Source: Pseudalkalibacillus sp052246725
GTDB lineage: Bacteria > Bacillota > Bacilli > Bacillales > Fictibacillaceae
Length of the DNA: 64,000 nucleotides
Direction: 5' to 3' (one strand)
NCBI GenBank assembly: GCA_052246725.1
Contig: JBQQCL010000007.1
Positions 42,229-50,809 of this stretch are shown in pieces (the stretch's first letter is position 1; each line of letters starts with the position of its first letter). A model generated the notes under the pieces. The model was not told where the DNA came from. It saw nothing but the letters and a program-made list of their open reading frames with translations, and searched no databases. The position numbers and the translations under genes were made by a program.

Positions 42229-42805
42229 GGAAGAGAAAATAGCAGTCATTTTAGATGCCGCAGCTCAATGTTTCGCAGACAAAGGGTTCAGTGATACAAC
42301 AGTGGATGATATCGCAAAGGCATCCGGAACGAGCAAGGGCTCGATCTACTTATACTTTTCAAGCAAAGAGGAAATTTTCTATAGATTGAATGAAAAAAGT
42401 GCAGAACAATTCCTCGAGATTAAAAAACAACTTGCAGAACAGGATAGCGCCTCTGCAAAACTTAAATACATCTTTCAACACTTGATCAGCGGTTCAGTCG
42501 GTAAGGAAGATTTTAATAAGATTTCTGTCCAGTTTGAGTTTTGGGTTTATATATCAAGGAATGACAAGGAAGCGCTATTTACCGAAAGAGTAGAGATGTT
42601 CACCTCATTGATTAAGGAAATTGTGGAGGAGGGGGTCGAAAAAGGGGAGTTCAAAGAAGATATCCAGGTAGATGATTTTTCGAAATTATTCTGGTCCATT
42701 TGGGATGGGATCTTAGTACAATTACTCTTCCATAAGAAAGATTCAGAACTTAAGAACATGATGCGCTTGTACGAACAGATGGTGTATCGGTATCTGGAAA
42801 AATAA
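42203..42805 (+). CDS. TetR-family repressor
   Basis: A 200-residue regulator with the standard N-terminal helix-turn-helix (ILDAAAQCFADKGFSDTTVDDIAKASGTSKGSIYLYF, described here in part, residues about 16-52) and a helical ligand domain. Overlaps the end of the GNAT gene. ATG 42203 gives the common MPKVSKKYKEEK opening, with AAGGAG 13 bases before it; TTG 42194 is an alternative. It most likely controls its own operon and the MFS gene that follows about 100 bases later. Confidence 0.88.
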   Translation: MPKVSKKYKEEKIAVILDAAAQCFADKGFSDTTVDDIAKASGTSKGSIYLYFSSKEEIFYRLNEKSAEQFLEIKKQLAEQDSASAKLKYIFQHLISGSVGKEDFNKISVQFEFWVYISRNDKEALFTERVEMFTSLIKEIVEEGVEKGEFKEDIQVDDFSKLFWSIWDGILVQLLFHKKDSELKNMMRLYEQMVYRYLEK

Positions 42806-42907
42806 AACTCAGACTTGAGACGGAGATCAAAAACCGCCTTAAGACAGTGTGATAGAACCGAGGGTTAGAAGAAAATGGTAGTGAGGTTATAAGTTGGAGG
42901 CGATAGT

Positions 42908-44164
42908 ATGGAAGCGGTTGTTGAAACACGGTCACAACAAGGGGAAACCTCCCCTGCGATATGGAAAAATCGAAATTTTTTATTGTTATGGATTGCTGGG
43001 CTATGCTCTAGCTTCGGATTGGCGATCTTCATGTTCTCTCAAGCATGGTATGTCGTTGAAGTGATGAACCTGCAAGCTTCTCTAGGATTGGTGTATATTG
43101 CGTCGAGTGTTCCGCGTGTACTCTTCATGGTCTTAGGCGGTGCAGTAGCTGATCGCTTCAGCAAAAATGTCATCATGTTTTTATCAGATATTCTTCGAGC
43201 CTTCGTAGCAATAGCGCTTGTTGTATGGCTTCTGTTAGGGGATGTCTCAATCTGGTCGTTCGTTTCGTTTGCCCTTGTTTTCGGGATATTGGATGCGTTC
43301 TTTTGGCCAGCTAACGGGGGATTGTTACCTTCGTTGATTAATAAGCAGCAATTGACAAGAGCGAATTCAGTCATCCAAATGACAAGCCAGTCTTCTTTTA
43401 TAGTTGGTCCGATGCTTGCCGGTGCAATCATCGCATTAGGAAGCTACGTACTCGCCTTTTCTCTTACTGCTGTATTACTCATCATCGCAAGTATCTCGAT
43501 ACTCCTAATCCGAATCAAAAAGAAGGAAGTTACTTCGGAAAATCAGACACCATCAAATCTGCTCACTTCCATCAAAGAAGGAGTCACTTATGTAAAACAA
43601 TCAGCATTTTTAAGTTCCCTTTTGTTATTTGCTGTCTTTATCAATCTATTCATGGTCGGACCATTACAGATGGGCTTGCCGCTTTTTGTTAAAAATGTGA
43701 TAGGCGGGAATTCGCTGGATTTCAGTTATCTTGAAGGAACATTCGCAGGTGGAATGCTTGTAGGCTCAATTATCGTCGGGGTTCTGAACGTCCGAAAGAA
43801 AAGAGGACTCGTCGTAATATTCGCGGTAATGGGATCCGGATTGTTCTTCGCACTTTTCAGCTTCACAGAAGCTTTGTGGCAAAGCTTGATGCTAATCGCA
43901 CTGTTAGGCAGTACCTTTTCTGTCATCAATATCCCGATCATTGCTGCCATTCAATCGGCTGTGAAAGAAGAAATGATGGGGCGGGTGATGAGTCTGTTAT
44001 CCATGGCTTCACTCGGACTCGTACCGGTATCATTTGCGATTACCTCAGGTGTTTTATCAATCGGAGCTGACATAACATCAATTATGCTGACTGGTGCGTT
44101 ATTGATTATCATCTTCGCCGTTATCATCTTCATGAAAGTTCCTGGTTTGCGGAATTTCGATTAA
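42908..44164 (+). CDS. MFS efflux transporter
   Basis: A 418-residue major facilitator protein with about twelve hydrophobic segments; the loop between segments 2 and 3 reads GGAVADRFSKN, the family signature, and a charged central loop (about 195-220, IRIKKKEVTSENQ) splits the two halves. A short soluble N terminus precedes the first segment. Pairing with a TetR gene suggests drug or metabolite export with ligand-induced expression. GGAGGCG precedes the ATG. Substrate cannot be read from sequence. Confidence 0.87.
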   Translation: MEAVVETRSQQGETSPAIWKNRNFLLLWIAGLCSSFGLAIFMFSQAWYVVEVMNLQASLGLVYIASSVPRVLFMVLGGAVADRFSKNVIMFLSDILRAFVAIALVVWLLLGDVSIWSFVSFALVFGILDAFFWPANGGLLPSLINKQQLTRANSVIQMTSQSSFIVGPMLAGAIIALGSYVLAFSLTAVLLIIASISILLIRIKKKEVTSENQTPSNLLTSIKEGVTYVKQSAFLSSLLLFAVFINLFMVGPLQMGLPLFVKNVIGGNSLDFSYLEGTFAGGMLVGSIIVGVLNVRKKRGLVVIFAVMGSGLFFALFSFTEALWQSLMLIALLGSTFSVINIPIIAAIQSAVKEEMMGRVMSLLSMASLGLVPVSFAITSGVLSIGADITSIMLTGALLIIIFAVIIFMKVPGLRNFD

Positions 44165-44187
44165 GTATTTGGGTGAAAATACAGGAG

Positions 44188-44220
44188 GTCTGCTGAGTAT
44201 ATGCTCGGCAGGCTTTTTTT
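44188..44220 (+). terminator. Terminator of the MFS gene
   Basis: Stem GTCTGCTGAG/CTCGGCAGGC with a six-base loop and seven T. The following base starts a hairpin-element remnant. Confidence 0.85.
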
Positions 44221-44223
44221 ACA

Positions 44224-44289
44224 CTTAAAGAAAGTATATGCGACTAGACTCAGACGGCGATAAGGCTTGGCTTTGCCAGGTTTCCTTTA
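44224..44289. repeat. Hairpin element, copy 7 (decayed)
   Basis: Left end CTTAAAGAAAGTATA and right GGCTTGGCTTTGCCAGGTTT with CCTTTA are kept; the ATACTTTCTT arm and central part are replaced by unrelated sequence (CGACTAGACTCAGACGG). Confidence 0.7.
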
Positions 44290-44325
44290 TAAAAAGAATT
44301 AACTTAAGTAAACACTTAATAGTGC

Positions 44326-44339
44326 TGGTATAGACAACT
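44326..44339. promoter_or_regulatory. NagR (dre) operator upstream of nagA
   Basis: TGGTATAGACAACT follows the pattern of NagR/YvoA and DasR dre sites (TGGTCTAGACCA-like). It lies 42 bases before the nagA start codon, and a GntR/UTRA NagR gene is third in the operon, so autoregulation through GlcN-6-P or GlcNAc-6-P is expected. Confidence 0.7.
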
Positions 44340-44380
44340 GTACCAGTAATTTTATATACTGGATAAAAGAGGTGAAGTGT

Positions 44381-45541
44381 ATGACAATTCAGACGATTAC
44401 TGGAGGCAAAGTCTTTATTGGTGAGCAAAGCTTTCAGTCAGCTGCTATACATATCGAAAACGGTAAAATTAAAGATTTGAGCGACAAAACAATAGGATCC
44501 TCCGATATCGAGCTAGAGGATGGCGACCTCGTTTTACCTGGCCGGATCGATGGCCATATTCATGGTGCAAACGGACATGATGTCATGGATGGAACGGTTG
44601 AGTCGATCGATGAAATGGCAAAAGCTCTCGTGGCTGAAGGGACGACAAGTTTTTTGTCTACGACGATGACTGCCCCAGGTCATGAAATCGAACAAGCCCT
44701 TACTTCGGTCCATAAGTACATGACAACGCACAACGAAAGAGGGAAAACGGATGTCATCGGAATTCATCTGGAGGGTCCATTCATTTCTGAGAAAAAGAGA
44801 GGTGCCCAAAATCCAAAATATATCCAGACACCGAACCTGGATGCATTCAACCATTGGAACAGATTATCGGGCGGCAACATTAAAGTGGTAACGATTGCGC
44901 CAGAGATCGAGGGCGCACTTGATTTTATCAAGGAAATCACCAGTCAGGGGATTGTTGCGTCGATTGGCCATAGTGATGCGACCTATGCAGAAATCCACAG
45001 GGCTCTGGAGGCTGGGGCGAAACAGTTCACCCATCTTTATAACGGTATGCGGTCTATGCATCACCGGGAGCCCGGTGTCGTTGGCGCTGCTTTTCTATAT
45101 TCTGAAGCTTTAGCTGAAATCATTGCTGATGGGCTCCATTGTGCTCCCGAAATGATTCGACTGGCATATGAGATTAAAGGAAAGCAAGGACTATTGATGA
45201 TCACGGATGCAATGAGAGCCAAGTGCTTAGGGAATGGCAGCTATGATTTAGGTGGCCAAGAGGTCCATGTGGAAGACGGTAAAGCGACTCTGCAGGATGG
45301 TACTTTAGCAGGTAGTGTATTGACGATGCAGAAAGCTTTCGAAAATATAACCACGTTCACAGATGCTGATATTGAAGCCATTATATTCATGTCATCCATC
45401 AATCCTGCAAAACAGTATGACGTCTACGATCGGAAAGGGTCCATTGATATAGGGAAAGATGCTGACCTGATTGTACTTGATGAAAATCTAGAGTTGAAAA
45501 TGACGATTTGCCGCGGAGAAATTGCTTATACGAGGGGTTGA
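44381..45541 (+). CDS. nagA: N-acetylglucosamine-6-phosphate deacetylase
   Basis: Removes acetate from GlcNAc-6-phosphate, giving GlcN-6-phosphate for NagB. 386 residues, amidohydrolase barrel: PGRIDGHIHGANGHDVMDG near 51, the metal Glu in GIHLEGPFISEKKRGAQN near 125, the His ligands in GHSDATY and THLYNGMRSMHHREPG, and the catalytic Asp in LMITDAMRA. ATG 44381 is about seven bases after AAGAGGTG. First gene of nagA-nagB-nagR. In this window it is also the exit of the MurNAc route, since MurQ yields GlcNAc-6-phosphate. Confidence 0.95.
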   Translation: MTIQTITGGKVFIGEQSFQSAAIHIENGKIKDLSDKTIGSSDIELEDGDLVLPGRIDGHIHGANGHDVMDGTVESIDEMAKALVAEGTTSFLSTTMTAPGHEIEQALTSVHKYMTTHNERGKTDVIGIHLEGPFISEKKRGAQNPKYIQTPNLDAFNHWNRLSGGNIKVVTIAPEIEGALDFIKEITSQGIVASIGHSDATYAEIHRALEAGAKQFTHLYNGMRSMHHREPGVVGAAFLYSEALAEIIADGLHCAPEMIRLAYEIKGKQGLLMITDAMRAKCLGNGSYDLGGQEVHVEDGKATLQDGTLAGSVLTMQKAFENITTFTDADIEAIIFMSSINPAKQYDVYDRKGSIDIGKDADLIVLDENLELKMTICRGEIAYTRG

Positions 45542-45545
45542 TGAA

Positions 45546-46292
45546 ATGAACGTGATCACCGTTAATGATGAGCAGGAGATGAGTGTAAGGGCTTCCTTGA
45601 TTTTATTTGATGAGATAAAAAGGAAGCCAGAGCTAGTATTAGGTGTGGCAACCGGAGGGACACCGGCAGGAACTTATGAGCACCTGGTTGATAATGTCCT
45701 CGATGAAAATCTTGACTTATCAAAGGTAACGACCGTGAATTTAGATGAGTATGTTGGATTGGCTCGTGATCATGAAGAAAGCTATTGGCGCTATATATAT
45801 GAACACCTTTATGAACCACTCGATCTATCTCCTGACAGGGCTCTCGTTCCAGACGGTCTGAGCGAGAATCTTCAAGCAGAGTGTCTCAGATATGAAAAGG
45901 CGATTGAACAAGTGGGCGGAGTAGACCTTCAGGTTTTAGGAGTCGGCAGAAATGGACATATCGGGTTCAATGAGCCAGGAACATCGTTCGAATCGAAGAC
46001 TCATGTGGTGGAACTGACGGAAAGTACGAGAGAGGCGAATGCAAGGTTTTTTGATCGAAAGGAGGAAGTTCCTTCTCAGGCGATTACCGTTGGAATTTCA
46101 ACGATTATGAAAAGCAGATCGATCCTCTTATTGGCCTCAGGTCCGGAAAAATCTGAAGCAGTTCACGCCTTGTTGAGTGGAACGATCGATCCGAACTGGC
46201 CGGTTACAGTCTTGAATGAACATCCATCCGTCATATTGATCGTAACAAAAGATGCGCTCGAAAAAGGAGAGGAGGATCCTGATGATCAATAA
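45546..46292 (+). CDS. nagB: Glucosamine-6-phosphate deaminase
   Basis: Converts GlcN-6-phosphate to fructose-6-phosphate and ammonia, the entry to glycolysis. 248 residues, isomerase-type fold: LVLGVATGGTPAGTYEHLV near 32, TTVNLDEYVGLARDHEESY near 60 with the catalytic Asp, and LGVGRNGHIGFNEPGTSF near 130. ATG 45546 lies eight bases after GAGGGG and four bases after the nagA stop. Its 3' end overlaps nagR by 11 bases. The length is that of the short Bacillus type, lacking the C-terminal allosteric tail of enteric NagB. Confidence 0.95.
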   Translation: MNVITVNDEQEMSVRASLILFDEIKRKPELVLGVATGGTPAGTYEHLVDNVLDENLDLSKVTTVNLDEYVGLARDHEESYWRYIYEHLYEPLDLSPDRALVPDGLSENLQAECLRYEKAIEQVGGVDLQVLGVGRNGHIGFNEPGTSFESKTHVVELTESTREANARFFDRKEEVPSQAITVGISTIMKSRSILLLASGPEKSEAVHALLSGTIDPNWPVTVLNEHPSVILIVTKDALEKGEEDPDDQ

Positions 46293-47034
46293 ACATTCCA
46301 CTTTACCGCTATATACCCAGGTGGAACAATACTTGAAAACAGAAATCAAAAAAGGTGGTTATCATACAGGTGATCTTATTCCATCTGAACGGGAGCTATC
46401 AGAGAAATTTCAAATCAGCAGGATGACAGTGAGGCAGGCGATCAACAACCTGGTAAATAAAGGAGTTTTGTATCGGGAGAGGGGAAAAGGCACGTTTGTT
46501 TCTGCACCGAAAATCGGTTATCAACTGAAAGGGATCGCCAGTTTTTCAGAAGACATGAGACGACGAGGGATCGAGCCATCTACAAAAGTGATTTCTTTCA
46601 AGACGGTTACAAATCCACCGGAACATATCCTCAAAAAACTGGATTGCGAATCTGAAAAGAAAGTGATCGAGTTAGAGCGGATCAGGTATGCTAATGAAGA
46701 GCCTGTCGCAATCGAGACGGCTTATTTGCCTATCAATCTCTTTTCCAACCTTTCAGAGAAGGACACAGGAGGGTCTATCTACGATTTTATCAGGAAAGAA
46801 TTGAAATTGGAGATTCATAGAGCGGTACAGCAAATCGAAGCCTCACTAGTCGGTGAAAGGGATGGGTTCCTGTTGGATATCGGGTCAGGAAGTCCAGTAT
46901 TGATTGTCAATCGGACGACATATCTTAGCAGCGGTGAGCCATTCGAGACGGTTAAGACGGTGTTCCGTGCTGACCGTTACCATTTTTCGATCGAAATGGA
47001 GCAGGAGGGTGAACATGTATTATCTGGGGATTGA
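46282..47034 (+). CDS. nagR: GntR/HutC-family repressor NagR
   Basis: A 250-residue repressor of amino-sugar use: N-terminal winged helix-turn-helix (LPLYTQVEQYLKTEI; IPSERELSEKFQISRMTVRQA at about 33-53) and C-terminal UTRA ligand domain (about 85-245). ATG 46282 follows GGAGAGGAGG. It overlaps nagB in front and the sugar kinase behind (20 bases), so the five genes behave as one unit. The operator seen before nagA fits this protein. Confidence 0.92.
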   Translation: MINKHSTLPLYTQVEQYLKTEIKKGGYHTGDLIPSERELSEKFQISRMTVRQAINNLVNKGVLYRERGKGTFVSAPKIGYQLKGIASFSEDMRRRGIEPSTKVISFKTVTNPPEHILKKLDCESEKKVIELERIRYANEEPVAIETAYLPINLFSNLSEKDTGGSIYDFIRKELKLEIHRAVQQIEASLVGERDGFLLDIGSGSPVLIVNRTTYLSSGEPFETVKTVFRADRYHFSIEMEQEGEHVLSGD

Positions 47035-47983
47035 TGGGGGAGGATCCAAGACCACTGTTTCGCTGGTAGACGATAGAGGCAAACTTATTGCCTGTCATCA
47101 TGGAGGCCCGAGTAACCCGGTATCCGTCGCTTTTAAGAAAATCGAAAAGACGATAGATGATCTTTTTGGACAGCTGAAACAAAATCACCCGGAACCATTT
47201 TCACAAATCAAAAGTGTATGTGCAGGGATCGCCGGCACAGAGAACAATCATTCGAAGGATGAATTACGGCTGTTATTGAAATCGAAATTCCCAAAAGGAA
47301 CAACTGTACAACTCTGTCATGACGCGTTGACAGCCCTCTATTCAGGTACGAACGGTGAACCTGGCATTGTCAATATTGCCGGAACGGGCTCCATCACATT
47401 CGGAGTTACAGCTGATAAAAATGTCGTACGATCAGGTGGATGGGGCTATTTATTGGATCATACGGGAAGCGGGTTCGGCATCGGAAGGCTCGCGCTCCAG
47501 AAAGTATTTGAAGCTTATGATGGATTCATCCAACCGACAATGCTGACAGACTTTGTCCTCAAAAGGTTCGGAATCTCATCACCACCAGAACTCATCTCTG
47601 TAATCTATGGAACGAGCGAAAGCAGAAGCAGGATCGCCTCTGTTTGTGAAGATGTCTTTGCAGCGGCACGGTCAAATGATCAAGAGGCAGTAGATATCGT
47701 CAAGCAGGCTGCTGACGAAATCGCGAAAAGCATTTCCCACATCATTCACAATCATTTTAAAGAGTTAGATCAAACGAATGTCGTCTTGACGGGCAGTGTT
47801 TTTAAAAGCAGTGACCTTCTGTTGCCATTGTTGCAAAAGAATCTTCCTGATGATGTTAAGTTGATTCTACCCAAGTCTCCTCCTGTAGTCGGTTCGGTTA
47901 TCGAAAGTTATCAGACGATGCATGGTACTTGTCCAGAGGATTTCGTGAAAAATCTGCATGAATCATTTGCGAGGGGTGACTAG
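47015..47983 (+). CDS. BadF-family amino-sugar kinase (MurNAc/GlcNAc kinase, MurK-like)
   Basis: ASKHA-fold kinase of 322 residues (BcrAD_BadFG family). Phosphate loop YLGIDGGGSKTTVSLV at residues 3-18, GIAGTENNHS near 73, the second ATP-binding block NIAGTGSITFGV and the sugar-facing GGWGYLLDHTGSGFGIGRLAL near 140-160. Clostridium MurK of this family phosphorylates both MurNAc and GlcNAc at O6; here the next gene, namZ, frees MurNAc, which makes MurNAc 6-kinase the best guess. ATG 47015 follows GGAGGG; an upstream frame start at 46904 is inside nagR and rejected. Confidence 0.85.
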   Translation: MYYLGIDGGGSKTTVSLVDDRGKLIACHHGGPSNPVSVAFKKIEKTIDDLFGQLKQNHPEPFSQIKSVCAGIAGTENNHSKDELRLLLKSKFPKGTTVQLCHDALTALYSGTNGEPGIVNIAGTGSITFGVTADKNVVRSGGWGYLLDHTGSGFGIGRLALQKVFEAYDGFIQPTMLTDFVLKRFGISSPPELISVIYGTSESRSRIASVCEDVFAAARSNDQEAVDIVKQAADEIAKSISHIIHNHFKELDQTNVVLTGSVFKSSDLLLPLLQKNLPDDVKLILPKSPPVVGSVIESYQTMHGTCPEDFVKNLHESFARGD

Positions 47984-47984
47984 A

Positions 47985-49133
47985 ATGGTACTTACGGGCT
48001 TGATGGAATTCATGAAAAACCATGAGGATTATAAAGTGTTGAACATTGGTCTCATCATCAACCACACGTCAGTCACCGAAGATATGAAGATGAGTATTGA
48101 TGCTTTATTGGCAAGCGGATTAAATGTTACAGCGATCTTTTCTCCGGAACATGGTCTGCGCGGACAGGTGAAAGAGGGGGAGCATATCGATCACCAAACA
48201 GATGAACGATCTGGACTTCCTGTTTATAGCTTGTATGGGAAGAATAAGACTCCTAAAGAAGAATGGTTGGAAACGATTGACTTGTTAGTGTTCGATATCC
48301 AGGATCTCGGCGTTCGCTTTTATACATATATTTATACTCTGGCAAATACGATGAAACTTGCAGGTCAACTCGGTAAAAAGTACATCGTCTGTGATCGTCC
48401 CAATCCGATTTCAGGAAACCGTATCGAAGGGAATCGATTGGATTTGCAATATGCCTCTTTCATCGGCAATTATCAACTGCCAATCAGGCATGGAATGACA
48501 GTTGGAGAATTAGCAAAATACTTCAATAGAGAATTCGACTTCAATACAGACCTTACAGTTATTCCGATGAAAAATTGGACACGCGATATGTGGTTTGAGG
48601 ACACTGGTTTGCCATGGATTCCTCCATCACCGAATGCCCCTACCGTTGAGATGGCACAAGTCTACCCTGGCACATGCTTTTTCGAAGGAACCAATGTTTC
48701 AGAAGGCAGGGGGACGACAAAACCGTTTGAATGGGTTGGTGCACCATGGATCGACTCGTATAAATGGAAGCAGCAATTAGATGCTTATGATTTAGATGGC
48801 GTACTTTTCCGAGAAGTTGTGTTCCAGCCTACGACTTCCAAATATAATGGTGAGACCTGCCAGGGCCTCCACATCCATGTGGTTGACCGTATTTGCTTCA
48901 AGCCGATTGAAACAGCATGTGCCATGATCGAATCCTTGAAGTTCACTCATCCTGATTCATTTCAATGGATTCAACTCAAGGACTCCCGATACATGATCGA
49001 TTTGATTCTCGGAACAGATGAATTTCGGATCAGCTTACAGGAAAAGAAACCAATTCAAGAGTGGATACAACTTCAAGAATCTTTACTTGATGAATTCATT
49101 GAGAAACGTGAGAAGGTTTTGTTGTACCGTTGA
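47985..49133 (+). CDS. namZ: Exo-beta-N-acetylmuramidase NamZ (DUF1343), apparently cytoplasmic
   Basis: Releases MurNAc from the non-reducing end of peptidoglycan fragments. The 382-residue protein matches B. subtilis NamZ (YbbC) through LIINHTSVTEDMK, FSPEHGLRGQVKEGE near 59, LVFDIQDLGVRFYTYIYTL near 97, VCDRPNPISGN, and WIPPSPNAPTVEMAQVYPG. The secreted B. subtilis form begins with a signal peptide; this one starts MVLTGLMEFMKNHEDYKVLNI and goes straight into the fold. A GAGGGGTG site eight bases before ATG 47985 supports that start. So it would act on imported disaccharides. Stop-to-start distance from the kinase is one base. Confidence 0.9.
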   Translation: MVLTGLMEFMKNHEDYKVLNIGLIINHTSVTEDMKMSIDALLASGLNVTAIFSPEHGLRGQVKEGEHIDHQTDERSGLPVYSLYGKNKTPKEEWLETIDLLVFDIQDLGVRFYTYIYTLANTMKLAGQLGKKYIVCDRPNPISGNRIEGNRLDLQYASFIGNYQLPIRHGMTVGELAKYFNREFDFNTDLTVIPMKNWTRDMWFEDTGLPWIPPSPNAPTVEMAQVYPGTCFFEGTNVSEGRGTTKPFEWVGAPWIDSYKWKQQLDAYDLDGVLFREVVFQPTTSKYNGETCQGLHIHVVDRICFKPIETACAMIESLKFTHPDSFQWIQLKDSRYMIDLILGTDEFRISLQEKKPIQEWIQLQESLLDEFIEKREKVLLYR

Positions 49134-49148
49134 AAAGGAGCGGATCGT

Positions 49149-50105
49149 ATGAACTTTGTAAGATGGGATGAAGAGGCATTGCCTTTGGAGGAATTATGTG
49201 AATTGTGGAATGAAGAAATGGGAAGGGATTTCCCAATCACGGAAAGATTATTCCGAAAAAACAGTCTTGATTGCCCTTATGTGTTTTCAGAAGGATCCTG
49301 GTATGTAATGGAAGAGGAAAAACTCATCGGCTTCATTATAACCAAGTATACGAAAGATAACGAAGATCATTTGCCGCCTAACATTGGTTGGATTCAGGCA
49401 TTACTTGTAAAGGGTGAATCCCGTAACAACGGTATCGGCGATCAATTATTGAGAAAAGCTGAACAAGCATTGGCAGCCGTTGGTGTTGTTAAAATCATAC
49501 TCGGAAGGGATGTCCATCATTACTTCCCTGGAATTCCGTCCACCGTCCCTAACATGCCCCAATGGTTTGAAAAACGAGGGTATGTTGAGGTGAATAAGGT
49601 GAAAGACTTTTATCGTGTTGCTCCTGAATATGTTGAAGAGATTGACCCAACAGAAATTACAATGACGGAATTAAAGAAGAGCGAGGAGATGCAATTCCTG
49701 ACATTCATGGAAGAGTCGTTTCCTGGACGATGGGAACACGAGGCTCAGGAGTATTTTAGCAAGGGTGGAGATGGTTCTCATTTTATCGCAGCAAAGGATC
49801 GGGATGAAATAATAGGGTTTGTTCGTGTGAATGATTTGAATAGTCCTGTCATCGGTCCCAATATATACTGGTACCGGTTGTTTGAAGAAAAGCTCGGAGG
49901 TATCGGTCCATTAGGTATCAAAAAGTCACATCGTAAAAAAGGATATGGTAAAGCAATCGTCCAACAAGCGATCAACACAGCGGTTGAACGCGGCTGCCGA
50001 CACCTCGTCATCGACTGGACCGAGTTGGATGAATTTTATCAGTCCTTCGGTTTCAAGCCCTGGAAGGAATATAAACAGTATGAAAAATTCATTAGAAAAA
50101 ACTAG
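49149..50105 (+). CDS. Tandem GNAT acetyltransferase
   Basis: A 318-residue protein with two GNAT halves. N-terminal: IQALLVKGESRNNGIGDQLL near 80-100. C-terminal: GPLGIKKSHRKKGYGKAIVQQA near 257-279, the acetyl-CoA loop. Last gene of the nag operon, 15 bases after namZ with AAAGGAGCGG upstream. Its place beside amino-sugar enzymes invites the idea that it acetylates an amino sugar or muropeptide amine, but nothing in the sequence shows this; such pairs are also often neutral neighbours. Confidence 0.75.
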   Translation: MNFVRWDEEALPLEELCELWNEEMGRDFPITERLFRKNSLDCPYVFSEGSWYVMEEEKLIGFIITKYTKDNEDHLPPNIGWIQALLVKGESRNNGIGDQLLRKAEQALAAVGVVKIILGRDVHHYFPGIPSTVPNMPQWFEKRGYVEVNKVKDFYRVAPEYVEEIDPTEITMTELKKSEEMQFLTFMEESFPGRWEHEAQEYFSKGGDGSHFIAAKDRDEIIGFVRVNDLNSPVIGPNIYWYRLFEEKLGGIGPLGIKKSHRKKGYGKAIVQQAINTAVERGCRHLVIDWTELDEFYQSFGFKPWKEYKQYEKFIRKN

Positions 50106-50115
50106 CTCTTCTTCT

Positions 50116-50150
50116 AAAGTACCTTCCGTTTGATGAAGGTGCTTTGTCTT
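50116..50150 (+). terminator. Terminator of the nag operon
   Basis: Stem AAAGTACCTTC/GAAGGTGCTTT with a seven-base loop and a T-rich tail, eleven bases after the stop codon. Confidence 0.75.
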
Positions 50151-50207
50151 TTGATGGATCGGTTACCCAAAAAAATTTCTAAGCGATTTTAAGAGCATAA
50201 AGTCGTT

Positions 50208-50238
50208 AAAACTCATTCGATAATGAGTTTAGTTTTTT
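50208..50238. terminator. Second hairpin after the nag operon
   Basis: AAACTCATT/AATGAGTTT with a five-base loop and a following T6. A hairpin with the same arms occurs at 54156-54177. The rest of 50239-50480 shows no gene; it is AT-rich and must hold the promoter of the next small gene. Confidence 0.6.
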
Positions 50239-50480
50239 CCTAAGCTTCTAACAAGAAGCAGTAGTATTCAACCGAAGACCATAATAGCTGCGGAGTCTTG
50301 CTTTGCTAGATTTCCCCCATTAGTATCGCGAATTGAGCTTAGAGAATTTTTCACTAAAATTATAGAGATGAAATATTTTACCGAATGAAAATAAACTTTA
50401 TATTAAATCTTTATGATTTTGGGTATTTAAAAGAGATAGGTGAACGAAAGGTATAAAGTAGTTTTATAGAGGAGGACATC

Positions 50481-50738
50481 ATGAACATTTCAAGCCCACT
50501 CAGTTTATCAGCAATAATTCTAATAGGAATAGATTGTATTTTGATTTTAATTGCCGTATTCAGCTACGCTTTATCCAGAGAAATGATTTTACTTGTCAGT
50601 CTTATTGCTCTTCTCTTAGCACTTTTTGGAAAAGTAAGAGGGGAGAATGGCTATATAGCTATGATTGGATTTTGGGGTACAGCATCATTTTGTATTCTTG
50701 TACTCTTATATGCTTTCATTCCATTCTTGTTGATCTGA
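50481..50738 (+). CDS. Small membrane protein of unknown function
   Basis: An 85-residue, very hydrophobic protein with three likely membrane segments (about 8-27, 33-49 and 60-83) and a short basic loop GKVRGENG between the second and third. AGAGGAGG precedes the ATG by six bases, so it is probably real. It is more A/T-rich than its neighbours. No family recognised. It lies 71 bases before the MFS gene on the same strand and may be co-transcribed with it. Confidence 0.65.
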   Translation: MNISSPLSLSAIILIGIDCILILIAVFSYALSREMILLVSLIALLLALFGKVRGENGYIAMIGFWGTASFCILVLLYAFIPFLLI

Positions 50739-50809
50739 ACCTTTTGTATTTACTTTTCCCTTACGAATAGTAAACTGGAAATATTAAACGATTCGTTAAG
50801 GGGAAAGTC

